DNA of 64,000 bases, from positions 1 through 64,000 of the forward strand of contig NZ_LGHL01000128.1 of the NCBI RefSeq assembly GCF_001908205.1, given 5' to 3'. Each line of letters opens with the position of its first letter. Positions within the stretch are counted from its first letter, which is position 1. Of this stretch, positions 35,034 through 42,879 are shown one piece after another. Below the pieces are notes generated by a model that ran no database searches, was not told where the DNA came from, and worked only from the letters and a program-made list of their open reading frames with translations. Source of the stretch: Bradyrhizobium sp. NAS80.1 (lineage in GTDB: Bacteria > Pseudomonadota > Alphaproteobacteria > Rhizobiales > Xanthobacteraceae). The translations under genes were made by a program, and so were the position numbers.

Positions 35034-35199
35034 CGTGGCCCTCCGCTTTGGACGCCGTCAGGTGCATCTTGACCCAATTTCCTCCACAAGTAGATTAAAT
35101 CTTCGGCGCACGGGGAATACCGGGAAACTACGGGAACGGCGAATTGAGGCAGTCCCCAAAGGCATGCTATACCGGCGACAAGGGTCAGGAAACGCACCG

Positions 35200-35928
35200 A
35201 TGTCCGCCGTAGATTATGGCCGGGAGGCGCTCGACTTCATCGAAGGTCTGGGGACCTATCGCAAGGTTCCGGATGCCATGGATGCGCTCGAAGTAGCCTT
35301 TGGCCGCTTCGGCTTCGAAACCATCATTCTAACGGGATTGCCGAATCCCGACCAGCAGTTTGCACAGATGGTCCTCGCCAAGCGCTGGCCGGCGGGATGG
35401 TTCAGCCTCTACACCGAAAACAACTACGATCGCTTCGATCCGGTGGTGCGGCTGTGCCGTCAATCCGTCAATCCGTTCGAGTGGTCGGAAGCGCCCTACG
35501 ATGCCGAACTCGAGCCCTGTGCGGCCGAGGTGATGAACCGCGCCACCGATTTTCGCATGTCGCGCGGCTTCACCGTCCCGATCCACGGGCTTACCGGTTA
35601 CGAGGCCGCGGTGTCGCTCGGCGGTGTCCATCTCGACCTCAATCCCCGCAGCAAGCCGGCGCTGCATTTGATGGCGATGTATAGCTTCGACCACATTCGC
35701 CGTCTGCTCGACCCGGCGCCCGATCAGTCGACACGCCTCACGCCGCGCGAGCGCGAGGTGATCGCCTGGGCCTCGCAGGGCAAGTCGGCCTGGGAAATCG
35801 GCGAGATCCTGCACATCACGCAGCGTACCGCCGAGGAGCATCTTGCAACCGCAGCGCGCAAGCTCGGCGCCGTCAACCGTACGCATGCTGTTGCGCTGGC
35901 GATTCGCCACAAGATCATCAGTCCCTGA
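35200..35928 (+). CDS. bjaR1: LuxR-type receptor BjaR1 (isovaleryl-homoserine lactone)
   Basis: A 242-residue quorum-sensing receptor. The signal-binding domain (about 1-165) has the conserved Trp, Tyr, Asp and Pro in WFSLYTENNYDRFDPV, Trp in FEWSE and Gly in HGLTGYEAA. The DNA-binding domain (about 175-240) reads LTPREREVIAWASQGKSAWE and so on. The start at 35200 follows AGGA. BjaR1 of Bradyrhizobium responds to very low levels of isovaleryl-homoserine lactone and activates bjaI. The adjacent synthase with 85 bases between them is the same arrangement. The name rests on this pairing and the recognised sequence. Confidence 0.9.
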   Translation: MSAVDYGREALDFIEGLGTYRKVPDAMDALEVAFGRFGFETIILTGLPNPDQQFAQMVLAKRWPAGWFSLYTENNYDRFDPVVRLCRQSVNPFEWSEAPYDAELEPCAAEVMNRATDFRMSRGFTVPIHGLTGYEAAVSLGGVHLDLNPRSKPALHLMAMYSFDHIRRLLDPAPDQSTRLTPREREVIAWASQGKSAWEIGEILHITQRTAEEHLATAARKLGAVNRTHAVALAIRHKIISP

Positions 35929-35935
35929 GCGACAT

Positions 35936-35954
35936 ACTGAATGGAATTCCCAGT
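35936..35954. promoter_or_regulatory. candidate lux-box before bjaI
   Basis: ACTG (35936-35939) and CAGT (35951-35954) are inverted outer arms of a 19-base imperfect dyad with GGAATTCC inside. It lies 59 bases before the bjaI start, close to where a LuxR-type activator binds. Confidence 0.45.
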
Positions 35955-36013
35955 ACCGAACGTTCCCCTTTTCGCGGAGGCTTCCCCCATTAAGCGCGAA
36001 TGGGGTGGAGGCC

Positions 36014-36670
36014 ATGATTCACGCAATTTCTGCGGTCAATCGCCACCTCTACGAAGACGTGCTCGAGCAGCATTTCCGGCTGCGTCACGACATCTTTGTC
36101 GAGGAACGGCGCTGGGAGGCGCTGCGCAAGCCGGATTGCCGCGAGATCGACTCCTATGACAACGAAGACGCTGTCTATCTGCTCGCGCTGGAGGGGCGCC
36201 GCGTCATTGGCGGTCACAGGCTCTACCCGACGACCAAACCCTCGATGATGAGCGAGGTCTTCCCGCATCTGGCTACGGTTCGCGGTTGCCCCGCGGATCC
36301 GCTGGTCTGGGAATGGTCGCGCTATTTCGTCGTACGCGATCGCCGCGACGGCGCTCTCAATCTGCAATTGATGGCGGCGGTCCAGGAGTTCTGCCTTGGC
36401 CAAGGCATCGCGCAGGTCAGCGCGATCATGGAAACATGGTGGTTGCCGCGCTTCCATGAAGCCGGCTTCGTCGTGACACCGCTTGGTCTGCCGGCGCTGG
36501 TGGAGAACGCGTGCACCATGGCGGCGACCATCGACATTCGACAGGACACGCTCGCTGCCCTGCACAATCGCATTGGCATGACTTCGGTCGTGCGCCAGGA
36601 CGGCCCACGTCTGAACGCCGTCGCCCGTGCCAACCTCTGCGGCCTCGCCGCGCAACGAAAGATCGCCTGA
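36014..36670 (+). CDS. bjaI: isovaleryl-homoserine lactone synthase BjaI
   Basis: A 218-residue acyl-homoserine lactone synthase. All core residues of the LuxI family are present: Arg, Phe and Trp in FRLRHDIFVEERRW, the Asp pair in EIDSYDNEDAVYL, Arg in GGHRLYP, and Glu and Arg in VWEWSRYF. BjaI is known to use isovaleryl-CoA and S-adenosylmethionine, in contrast to most LuxI enzymes, which use acyl-ACP. GGTGGAG precedes the ATG. It is followed after one base by a small gene, which must be cotranslated. Confidence 0.92.
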   Translation: MIHAISAVNRHLYEDVLEQHFRLRHDIFVEERRWEALRKPDCREIDSYDNEDAVYLLALEGRRVIGGHRLYPTTKPSMMSEVFPHLATVRGCPADPLVWEWSRYFVVRDRRDGALNLQLMAAVQEFCLGQGIAQVSAIMETWWLPRFHEAGFVVTPLGLPALVENACTMAATIDIRQDTLAALHNRIGMTSVVRQDGPRLNAVARANLCGLAAQRKIA

Positions 36671-36671
36671 A

Positions 36672-36890
36672 ATGTCGAACATGATGCGAGACAGCCAGAT
36701 CATGGCGCAGACCAAGGACGATAATCTCGGCTACATGTCCGACATGGCGCTTGAACTGGCGCAGATGGCGGAAGACTCCGGACTGGCGACGCTCGCCTAT
36801 CTGTTCCGGATGGCCGCGCTGGAGGCCTCGACGGCAAGCAGCGGGCTCGCCGAACCGGATGATCTTCCCCGGTCGATGACGTCGCACTAG
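36672..36890 (+). CDS. small protein coupled to bjaI
   Basis: A 72-residue protein whose ATG lies one base after the bjaI stop codon, so its translation depends on bjaI. It is Met-rich at the start (MSNMMRDSQIMAQ) and helical in the middle (MALELAQMAEDSGLATLAYL), with no membrane segment or signal peptide. I do not recognise the family. Its expression should rise with quorum sensing. It could modulate the synthase or act as a small regulator; there is no sequence evidence for either. Confidence 0.75.
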   Translation: MSNMMRDSQIMAQTKDDNLGYMSDMALELAQMAEDSGLATLAYLFRMAALEASTASSGLAEPDDLPRSMTSH

Positions 36891-37194
36891 ACTAGGCGCA
36901 CCCTCCTTTCATACCCACGACGTTCGCGCCCTCTCCTCGGCTTGCTCGCCGGGAAGGGCGATCATTTGGGTGCGGCAGCTTGCCCCATCCGCGCGGCAGC
37001 CTTCTTGCAGGGTGGATTTCGACCGCACCGGCCTGGATGCAACAAAGTGCATATCTGGCGCCAAATCGCTCTTGCCTCGGAACGATACTGCCATTACCCA
37101 TTTTTCTGCCTTGAAGAGGCGGGGGGAGCTCTTTCACTGATGGCGACCGTGTTCGAACATCGGCGCGGCACTGCGTGCGCCTGAAAGAGTTTTG
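36891..37194. other. gap between the bja locus and the second liv operon
   Basis: No gene, repeat family or clear hairpin was found. The stretch is somewhat poorer in G+C around 37040-37110 and must hold the promoter of the livHMGF operon unless that operon is read through from bjaI. Confidence 0.5.
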
Positions 37195-38112
37195 ATGCTG
37201 CTCGTCGTCGAACAGTTCTTGAACGGATTGCAGTTCGGCCTGCTCCTGTTTCTGCTCGCCGCCGGCCTGACGCTGGTGTTCGGGATCATGGATCTCGTCA
37301 ACCTCGCGCACGGCTCGCTCTACATGATGGGCGCCTATTTTGCGGCGACCTTCGCGGCCTGGACCGGCAGTTTCCTGCTCGGCGCTCTGCTGGCGCTCGG
37401 CGCTACGCTCGTGCTCGGCATCGTGCTCGAGATGAGTGCGCTGCGGCATCTCTATGGGCGAGACCATCTCGACCACGTGCTCGCGACCTTCGGCCTGATC
37501 CTGTTCTTCAATGAAGCCGTGCGGCTGATCTGGGGCCCTGCCGGTCTTGCGCTGCCGCTGCCAGCCTGGCTCACGGTGCCGGTGCCGATCCTGCCCGGCA
37601 TTCACTATCCCGCCTATCGCCTCGCCATCATCGTCGTCGCGCTGCTGGTGGCGCTGCTGCTTTATCTCGGCGTGATGCGCACCCGCGTCGGCATGCTGAT
37701 CCGAGCCGGCGCCTCCAACCGCGAGATGATCGGTGCGCTCGGCATCAACATCAAGCTGCTCTACACGCTGGTGTTCGGCCTCGGCGCTGCGCTCGCGGGG
37801 CTCGCCGGGCTGATGCAGGCGCCGATCCTCACCGTGCAGATCGGCATGGGCGAGAACATCCTGATCCTCGCCTTCGTCATCATCGTGATCGGCGGCATCG
37901 GCTCGATCCGCGGCGCGTTCCTCGCCGCGATCTTCGTCGGCATGATCGATACGCTCGGCCGCGCCTTCCTGCCCAACCTGTTGCGGCAGGTGCTGAGCTC
38001 GGCTGCCGCCTCCACCGCCGCGCCCGCGCTGTCCTCGATGCTGATCTATCTCCTGATGGCGATCGTGCTGGTGGTGCGGCCGGAGGGGCTGTTTCCGGCC
38101 AGCCGTCGATGA
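37195..38112 (+). CDS. livH: LIV-type ABC transporter permease LivH (second set)
   Basis: A 305-residue permease with LNGLQFGLLLFLLAAGLTLV, the FGIMDLVNLAHGSLYMMGAY block of LivH and a docking loop near IRAGASNREMIGALGI. ATG 37195 was chosen; a TTG at 37192 precedes it directly. It overlaps livM by four bases at its end. This set has no binding-protein gene. It is on the same strand as bjaI, about 300 bases after the small coupled gene. Confidence 0.9.
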   Translation: MLLVVEQFLNGLQFGLLLFLLAAGLTLVFGIMDLVNLAHGSLYMMGAYFAATFAAWTGSFLLGALLALGATLVLGIVLEMSALRHLYGRDHLDHVLATFGLILFFNEAVRLIWGPAGLALPLPAWLTVPVPILPGIHYPAYRLAIIVVALLVALLLYLGVMRTRVGMLIRAGASNREMIGALGINIKLLYTLVFGLGAALAGLAGLMQAPILTVQIGMGENILILAFVIIVIGGIGSIRGAFLAAIFVGMIDTLGRAFLPNLLRQVLSSAAASTAAPALSSMLIYLLMAIVLVVRPEGLFPASRR

Positions 38113-39053
38113 AGGGTTTTGGCGTGAGCAAAGCCGTCACGGCCCTGATGCTGGCCGGCCTCGTGCTGCTGCCGCTCTATTCGCAGCTCTCCGGCAACAT
38201 CTTCATCCTGACGCTGTTTACCCGCATCGTCATCCTGGCGCTGGCGGCCGCAAGCCTCAACCTCATCATGGGCTATGGCAGCATGATGAGCTTTGGCCAC
38301 GCCGCCTATCTCGGCATCGGCGGCTATGCGGTCGGGATTCTCGCGCAGGAAGGCGTCGGCTCCGGCTTCATCCAGTTTCCGGTCGCGCTGGCCGCCTCGG
38401 CGGCTTACGCGCTCGTGATCGGCGCGCTCAGTTTGCGCACCCGCGGCGTCTATTTCATCATGATCACGCTCGCCTTCGCGCAGATGGCTTATTACGTCGC
38501 CTCCGGCCTTGCGCGTTACGGCGGCGACGACGGCCTTACAGTCTACAAGCGCAGCGACTTCTCCGGGCTGATCAACCTGTCGAACCGCACGCAGTTCTAC
38601 TATCTCTGCCTCGCCTGCCTCCTCGGCGTGATCTTCCTGATCTGGCGCATCGCCAATTCACGCTTCGGCCTCGTCGTGCAGGGCCTGCGCTCCAACGAGC
38701 AGCGCATGCAGGCGATTGGTTTCCCCGCCAAGCGCTACCAGCTCGCCTGCTTCGTCATCTCAGGCACCATGTGCGGCCTCGCCGGCGCGCTGCTCGCCAA
38801 CAACACCGATTTCGTCAGTCCCGCCGTGATGTACTGGACGCGTTCCGGCGACCTCATGGTGATGGTGATCCTCGGCGGCATGGGAACGCTGTTCGGCCCG
38901 GTGATGGGCGCCGTCGTCTATCTGCTGCTGGAAGAGTTTCTGTCGCAGATCACCGAATATTGGGCGCTGTTCATGGGCCCGTTGCTGCTGCTGATCGTGC
39001 TGTTCGGCCGCGGCGGCATCATGGGTCTGCTCGGGAGGGTTGGCCGTGGCTGA
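38109..39053 (+). CDS. livM: LIV-type ABC transporter permease LivM (second set)
   Basis: A 314-residue permease with about nine membrane segments, the block LIMGYGSMMSFGHAAYLGIG and a docking loop near LRSNEQRMQAIGFPAKRYQ. It overlaps livH by four bases and livG by eight. With livH it forms the channel of an importer whose ligand is not indicated by any attached binding protein. Confidence 0.9.
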   Translation: MKGFGVSKAVTALMLAGLVLLPLYSQLSGNIFILTLFTRIVILALAAASLNLIMGYGSMMSFGHAAYLGIGGYAVGILAQEGVGSGFIQFPVALAASAAYALVIGALSLRTRGVYFIMITLAFAQMAYYVASGLARYGGDDGLTVYKRSDFSGLINLSNRTQFYYLCLACLLGVIFLIWRIANSRFGLVVQGLRSNEQRMQAIGFPAKRYQLACFVISGTMCGLAGALLANNTDFVSPAVMYWTRSGDLMVMVILGGMGTLFGPVMGAVVYLLLEEFLSQITEYWALFMGPLLLLIVLFGRGGIMGLLGRVGRG

Positions 39054-39813
39054 ACCCCTGCTCCGCGTCGAAAAGCTGGTGCGCCGCTTCGGCGGCATTA
39101 CCGCGACGGACAACGTCTCGCTCGACGTCGCGAGCGGTGAGCTGCACGCCATCATCGGCCCGAACGGCGCCGGCAAGACCACGCTGATCGCCCAGCTGAC
39201 CGGCCATCTGGAGCCCCATTCCGGCAGCGTCTCGCTCGGCGGCCGAGACATCACTTACCTGCCGGCCTATCGCCGCTGCGCGCTAGGCCTTGCCCGCTCG
39301 TTCCAGATCACCTCGCTGCTGCTCGACTTCACCGCCGCCGACAATGTCGCGCTGGCCGCGCAGGCCCATGCCGGCACGTCGTTCCGCTTCTTCGCCAACG
39401 CCCGCAAGGAGAAAGCCCTGCGCGATGCGGCGCGTGCCGCGCTCGATCGCGTCGGCCTGTTGCACCGCGCCGACGTCGTGGTCAGCAGGCTCAGCCATGG
39501 CGAGCGGCGTGAGCTCGAGCTCGCGGTGGCGCTCGCGAGCAAGCCGAAGCTGCTGCTGCTCGACGAGCCGATGGCGGGCCTCGGCGTCACCGAGTCACAG
39601 CGCATGGTGAAGCTGCTCCAGGAGCTGCGGAAAGACGTCTCGATCGTGCTGGTCGAGCACGACATGCCCGCGGTCTTCGCGCTCGCCGACCGCATCTCGG
39701 TGCTGGTCTATGGCCGCGTCATCGCCTCGGGCGATCCCGCCGCGATCCGCCAGAACGAAGAGGTCAAGCGCGCCTATCTCGGCGATCAGCATGTGGTGAC
39801 GCACCATGGCTGA
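39046..39813 (+). CDS. livG: LIV-type ABC transporter ATPase LivG (second set)
   Basis: A 255-residue ATPase with Walker A GPNGAGKTT, the LivG block LGLARSFQITSLL, signature RLSHGERRELELAVAL and Walker B LLLLDEPMAGL. The GTG at 39046 is preferred because GGGAGG lies eight bases upstream; TTG 39040 is in the same frame but would sit too close to that site. It overlaps the end of livM by eight bases and the start of livF by eight bases. Confidence 0.9.
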   Translation: MAEPLLRVEKLVRRFGGITATDNVSLDVASGELHAIIGPNGAGKTTLIAQLTGHLEPHSGSVSLGGRDITYLPAYRRCALGLARSFQITSLLLDFTAADNVALAAQAHAGTSFRFFANARKEKALRDAARAALDRVGLLHRADVVVSRLSHGERRELELAVALASKPKLLLLDEPMAGLGVTESQRMVKLLQELRKDVSIVLVEHDMPAVFALADRISVLVYGRVIASGDPAAIRQNEEVKRAYLGDQHVVTHHG

Positions 39814-40534
39814 AAAGGTGATGGCTGACACTTTGCTCGACGTCGACAGCATCGAGACCTGCTATGGGCTCTCGCAGGTGCTGTTCGGCTTGTCCCTGTC
39901 GATCAAGTCCGGCGAGATGGTCTCGCTGATGGGCCGCAACGGCATGGGCAAGACCACCACCATCCGCTCGATCATGGGCCTGACGCCGGCGCGTGCCGGC
40001 GCGATCCGTTTTGCTGGCGCCGAGGTGCGACAGCTTCCGTCCTACCGGATCGCGAAGCTCGGCGTCGGACTCGTGCCCGAAGGACGCCAGATCTTCCCGA
40101 ACCTCACCGTGCGCGAAAACCTGGTCGCGGCCGCGGCCGATCGCTTCGGCAGCAGCAATCCCTGGACGCTGGCCGCCATCTACGTCATGTTTCCGCGCCT
40201 CGCCGAGCGCGCGTCCAACATGGGCAACCAGCTCTCCGGCGGCGAGCAGCAGATGCTGGCGATCGGCCGTGCGCTGATGACCAACCCAAAACTCCTGATC
40301 CTGGATGAAGCGACCGAGGGGCTGGCGCCGCTGATCCGCGAAGAAATCTGGCACTGCCTGTCGCTGCTGAAGAGCCGGGGACAGTCGATCCTGGTCGTCG
40401 ACAAGAACGTCGACCACCTCGCCCGCATCTGCGACCGCCACTATATCATCGAGCGCGGCAAGACGGTGTGGAGCGGCACGTCGGACGAACTCATGGCCGA
40501 GCCCGACCTGCAGCACAAATATCTCGGGATTTGA
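39806..40534 (+). CDS. livF: LIV-type ABC transporter ATPase LivF (second set)
   Basis: A 242-residue ATPase. It has a modified Walker A, GRNGMGKTT, which is usual in LivF proteins, the block VGLVPEGRQIFPNLTV, signature QLSGGEQQMLAIGRAL and Walker B LLILDEATEGL. Another ATG 15 bases downstream (39821) is possible. It ends the second liv operon; a family C repeat follows. Confidence 0.9.
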   Translation: MAEKVMADTLLDVDSIETCYGLSQVLFGLSLSIKSGEMVSLMGRNGMGKTTTIRSIMGLTPARAGAIRFAGAEVRQLPSYRIAKLGVGLVPEGRQIFPNLTVRENLVAAAADRFGSSNPWTLAAIYVMFPRLAERASNMGNQLSGGEQQMLAIGRALMTNPKLLILDEATEGLAPLIREEIWHCLSLLKSRGQSILVVDKNVDHLARICDRHYIIERGKTVWSGTSDELMAEPDLQHKYLGI

Positions 40535-40552
40535 GGTCCCGCTCGATCAGCT

Positions 40553-40628
40553 TCGTTGCGAGCGCAGCGAAGCAATCCAGGGCCTTTCCGCAGTGGCGGT
40601 CTAGATTGCTTCGCTGCGCTCGCAATGG
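40553..40628. repeat. palindromic repeat, family C
   Basis: CGTTGCGAGCGCAGCGAAGC and GCTTCGCTGCGCTCGCAATG are inverted arms. It separates the convergent livF and small secreted-protein genes and could end both transcripts. Confidence 0.8.
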
Positions 40629-40650
40629 CGGGAGGAGAGCTGTCCTTCCC

Positions 40651-41013
40651 TCACCAATAAATCCCATGCCGCTGCAGTTCACGGATCAAGCGGGCCTCGT
40701 CGGACAGTTGGCGGCGCTTCGGCTTGGCGACTTCGCTCGTGCGGGCAACAGGCGTGCGCGTTGCGGCTGGAACTTTCGCTGTTTGCGGCGCGGCGGCCGG
40801 TTGATCTGAAGCGGGGGTCGTGGTGGCCGTCTGGACATTTGCTGACGGCGCTGCCGCTGGGGCTTGCGTTGCCTGCGGGGTGACTGTTGCGGCCGGGGGC
40901 TCGGCCCGTTGCTGGCTTGCATTTGTTGCCGCCAGGCTGAGGCTCCGCGAGCCTCCGGCAAAGGCCTGTGTTGCGAGCAGCGACATCGCAGCAATCATGA
41001 TCAACTTGCGCAT
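40651..41013 (-). CDS. small secreted Ala/Pro/Thr-rich protein
   Basis: A 120-residue protein with a signal peptide (MRKLIMIAAMSLLATQAFAG) and a low-complexity mature region rich in Ala, Pro, Thr and Gln (about 30-90), ending in a charged segment RRQLSDEARLIRELQRHGIYW-like tail that is probably a short helix. AGGGG lies seven bases before the ATG. The disordered middle with a charged end resembles small periplasmic proteins common in bradyrhizobia, but no function is known to me. Confidence 0.7.
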   Translation of the reverse strand: MRKLIMIAAMSLLATQAFAGGSRSLSLAATNASQQRAEPPAATVTPQATQAPAAAPSANVQTATTTPASDQPAAAPQTAKVPAATRTPVARTSEVAKPKRRQLSDEARLIRELQRHGIYW

Positions 41014-41282
41014 GGGAGCACCCCTTATCTGGTCAATCCGCCTTACCCAATTGGCGCTGGTCGGTCACTACCGCGCCAGATGGTGCGTGCCGATGCTGAT
41101 CAGGGTGGCCCGACAGGACAGACGATAGATCAGGCTGAATAATTGACCCCACATGACCGAACTCCATTGTTCATCATGGGGTGAGATTATGGGCCGGGTG
41201 TCTTTCAGGCGGTTTTCGCGGCGTGAGGAAAATGGCTTCGTCGGCCGCCTCCAACATGTCGTCGGAATAGAGCTGATGAAGT
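41014..41282. other. gap with no recognised gene
   Basis: This stretch before the glutamine-synthetase-like gene end contains GACCCCACATGA (41144-41155) and TCATGGGGTGAG (41174-41185) as an imperfect dyad. The part 41090-41190 looks like an old insertion-sequence end, but no transposase or second end is present. Confidence 0.3.
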
Positions 41283-41304
41283 CGCCTCACGGCGGCGTGA
41301 GGCG
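41283..41304 (-). terminator. hairpin after the glutamine-synthetase-like gene
   Basis: CGCCTCACG (41283-41291) and CGTGAGGCG (41296-41304) form a perfect nine-base stem with a four-base loop, nine bases after the stop codon on the minus strand. There is no strong T run after it, so it may be only a 3' protective hairpin. Confidence 0.5.
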
Positions 41305-41312
41305 TATCTCCG

Positions 41313-42749
41313 TCAAAACACCTCGAAGTATTCGCGATGCTCCCAGTCGGTCACTTCGGCCAGGAAGCGGTCGATCTCGGCGTTCTTGATGTGGGTATAG
41401 TAGTCCACGAACTCGGCACCTAGCTTCTCGCGGAAGAACGGATCGTCCTTCAGCGCGCTGACGGCTTCCCGCAGCGATTTCGGCAACAGCGGCGCCTTGG
41501 TCTCGTAAGGCGTGTCGGCGGAAGGACCGGGATCGAGCTTGCGGTCGACGCCGTCGAGGCCCGAGAGAATTTGCGAGGCCATGTAGAGGTAGGGATTGGC
41601 GGCGGGCTCGCCGACGCGGTTTTCCAGGCGCGTCGCGGCGTCGTTCGCCCCGCCGAGCACGCGGATCATGACGCCGCGATTGTCGCGGCCCCAGATCGCG
41701 CGATCAGGTGCCAGCGAATAGGTGCGGTAGCGCTTGTAGCCGTTGATGGTCGGCGTGGTGAACACGGTCGATGCGCGGGCGTGGTCGAGCAGGCCGGCGA
41801 GATAGGCGCGGCCAAATTCGCTCAGCGGCTCGCCGGCATCTTTCGCCATGAACAGATTCTCGCCGCTCGCGCGCGAGACGATCGACTGGTGCAGGTGCCA
41901 GCCGCTCGCGAACAAATTCGCAAGTTTCGGCCGGCACATGAAGGTGGCGTGATAGCCGTGACGGCGCGCGATCTGCTTCACCGCGGATCGGAACAGCACC
42001 ATGTTGTCGGCGGGCTCCAGGCCCTTCTTCGGCTGGAAGGTGAATTCGCACTGGCTGGGGCCGAACTCGACCTCGACCGAGCGCAAGGGCAACCCAAGCA
42101 CGACGATGTCGCGGCGCAGGATCTCAAGCACCGGCTCCATCTGATCGAAACGTTGCTCGGTGAGGTATTGATAGCCGTGGCTGAGCAGGCTCACCGAGGG
42201 CGGCGTGCCGGGCTGGCCGGCGTCTTCCGCGCGCATATGCGGGTCGTCGAGCTTGAAAATGTGGAATTCGACCTCGAGGCCCGCGACGAAATCGTGGCCG
42301 CGGCTGCTGAGCTCATCGAGCACCTTGCGATAGAGCCCGCGCGTCGCGAAGGGCACGGGGCGGCCGTCGTTGAAATAGAGGTCGCACAGCACCCAGCCCG
42401 TCGCCGGCGCCCACGGCAGCACGCGGAACGTGGTGGGATCGGCGACCATCAGCACGTCGGCCGCGCCCTCCATCTCCTTCATGCCGAAGCCGCCGCCTGA
42501 TGTGAACACCGGAAACACCGTGCGGTGCGAGGTGTCCTTGGCGAGCATGGTGGTGGTGATGGAGCAGCCGCTTTCAAGCGAGGCGATCGCCTCGGAGGCG
42601 ATGATGGTCTTGCCGCGCAGGATGCCGTGCTGGTCCGGGAAGGCGAGGCGGATGACCTCGAGGCTCTTCTCCTCGACGATGCGGCGCATGCGCGTCGCCG
42701 CGTCCTTCTGTTCATCCGACCACAGCGCATGACGCGCGACGAAAGTCAC
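41313..42749 (-). CDS. glutamine-synthetase-like gamma-glutamyl ligase
   Basis: A 478-residue GlnA-fold ligase. The beta-grasp N-terminal domain includes FPDQHGILRGKTI. The catalytic domain has metal ligands in LEVEFHIF and VEVEFGPSQCEF, the ammonia/ATP block SGWHLHQS, and the Arg-bearing RLENRVGEPAANPYLYMA. It lacks the adenylylation loop typical of GlnA at its C terminus. Relatives such as PuuA, IpuC and the anilide synthases TdnQ/AtdA1 join glutamate to amines. It lies downstream of a Rieske oxygenase in one operon with a divergent IclR gene. Glutamylation of an amine before or after ring oxidation, as in aniline degradation, is a reasonable but unproven role. Confidence 0.85.
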   Translation of the reverse strand: MTFVARHALWSDEQKDAATRMRRIVEEKSLEVIRLAFPDQHGILRGKTIIASEAIASLESGCSITTTMLAKDTSHRTVFPVFTSGGGFGMKEMEGAADVLMVADPTTFRVLPWAPATGWVLCDLYFNDGRPVPFATRGLYRKVLDELSSRGHDFVAGLEVEFHIFKLDDPHMRAEDAGQPGTPPSVSLLSHGYQYLTEQRFDQMEPVLEILRRDIVVLGLPLRSVEVEFGPSQCEFTFQPKKGLEPADNMVLFRSAVKQIARRHGYHATFMCRPKLANLFASGWHLHQSIVSRASGENLFMAKDAGEPLSEFGRAYLAGLLDHARASTVFTTPTINGYKRYRTYSLAPDRAIWGRDNRGVMIRVLGGANDAATRLENRVGEPAANPYLYMASQILSGLDGVDRKLDPGPSADTPYETKAPLLPKSLREAVSALKDDPFFREKLGAEFVDYYTHIKNAEIDRFLAEVTDWEHREYFEVF

Positions 42750-42769
42750 TTCACCACTCCCTTGACTGC

Positions 42770-42862
42770 CGTAGGGTGGGCAAAGCGTAGCGTGCCCACC
42801 TCGTCTATCGTCCGAACGGAAACATGGTGGGCACGGCGCTCTGCGCCTTTGCCCACCCTACG
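42770..42862. repeat. palindromic repeat, family F
   Basis: CGTAGGGTGGGCAAAGCG and CGCCTTTGCCCACCCTACG are inverted ends, with GTGCCCACC and GGTGGGCAC as an inner pair. It fills the gap between the Rieske oxygenase gene and the glutamine-synthetase-like gene of one operon. Confidence 0.85.
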
Positions 42863-42879
42863 GGCCTGGTTCAAGTTCG

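Noticed and set aside
34856-35197. Intact 113-codon minus-strand gene beside bjaR1
   Set aside because: The N-terminal half has no ribosome site and overlaps the bjaR1 promoter; the good ribosome site and sensible peptide lie in the other frame, which joins this one at the T8 run, so a frameshifted small gene is the better reading.
37050-37075. Sigma-54-like promoter (TGGC...TTGC) before the second liv operon
   Set aside because: TGGC and TTGC are 12 bases apart, not the seven needed for a -24/-12 promoter.
41040-41190. Insertion-sequence end
   Set aside because: The sequence style and an imperfect dyad suggest an old terminus, but there is no transposase, target duplication or second end in the window.
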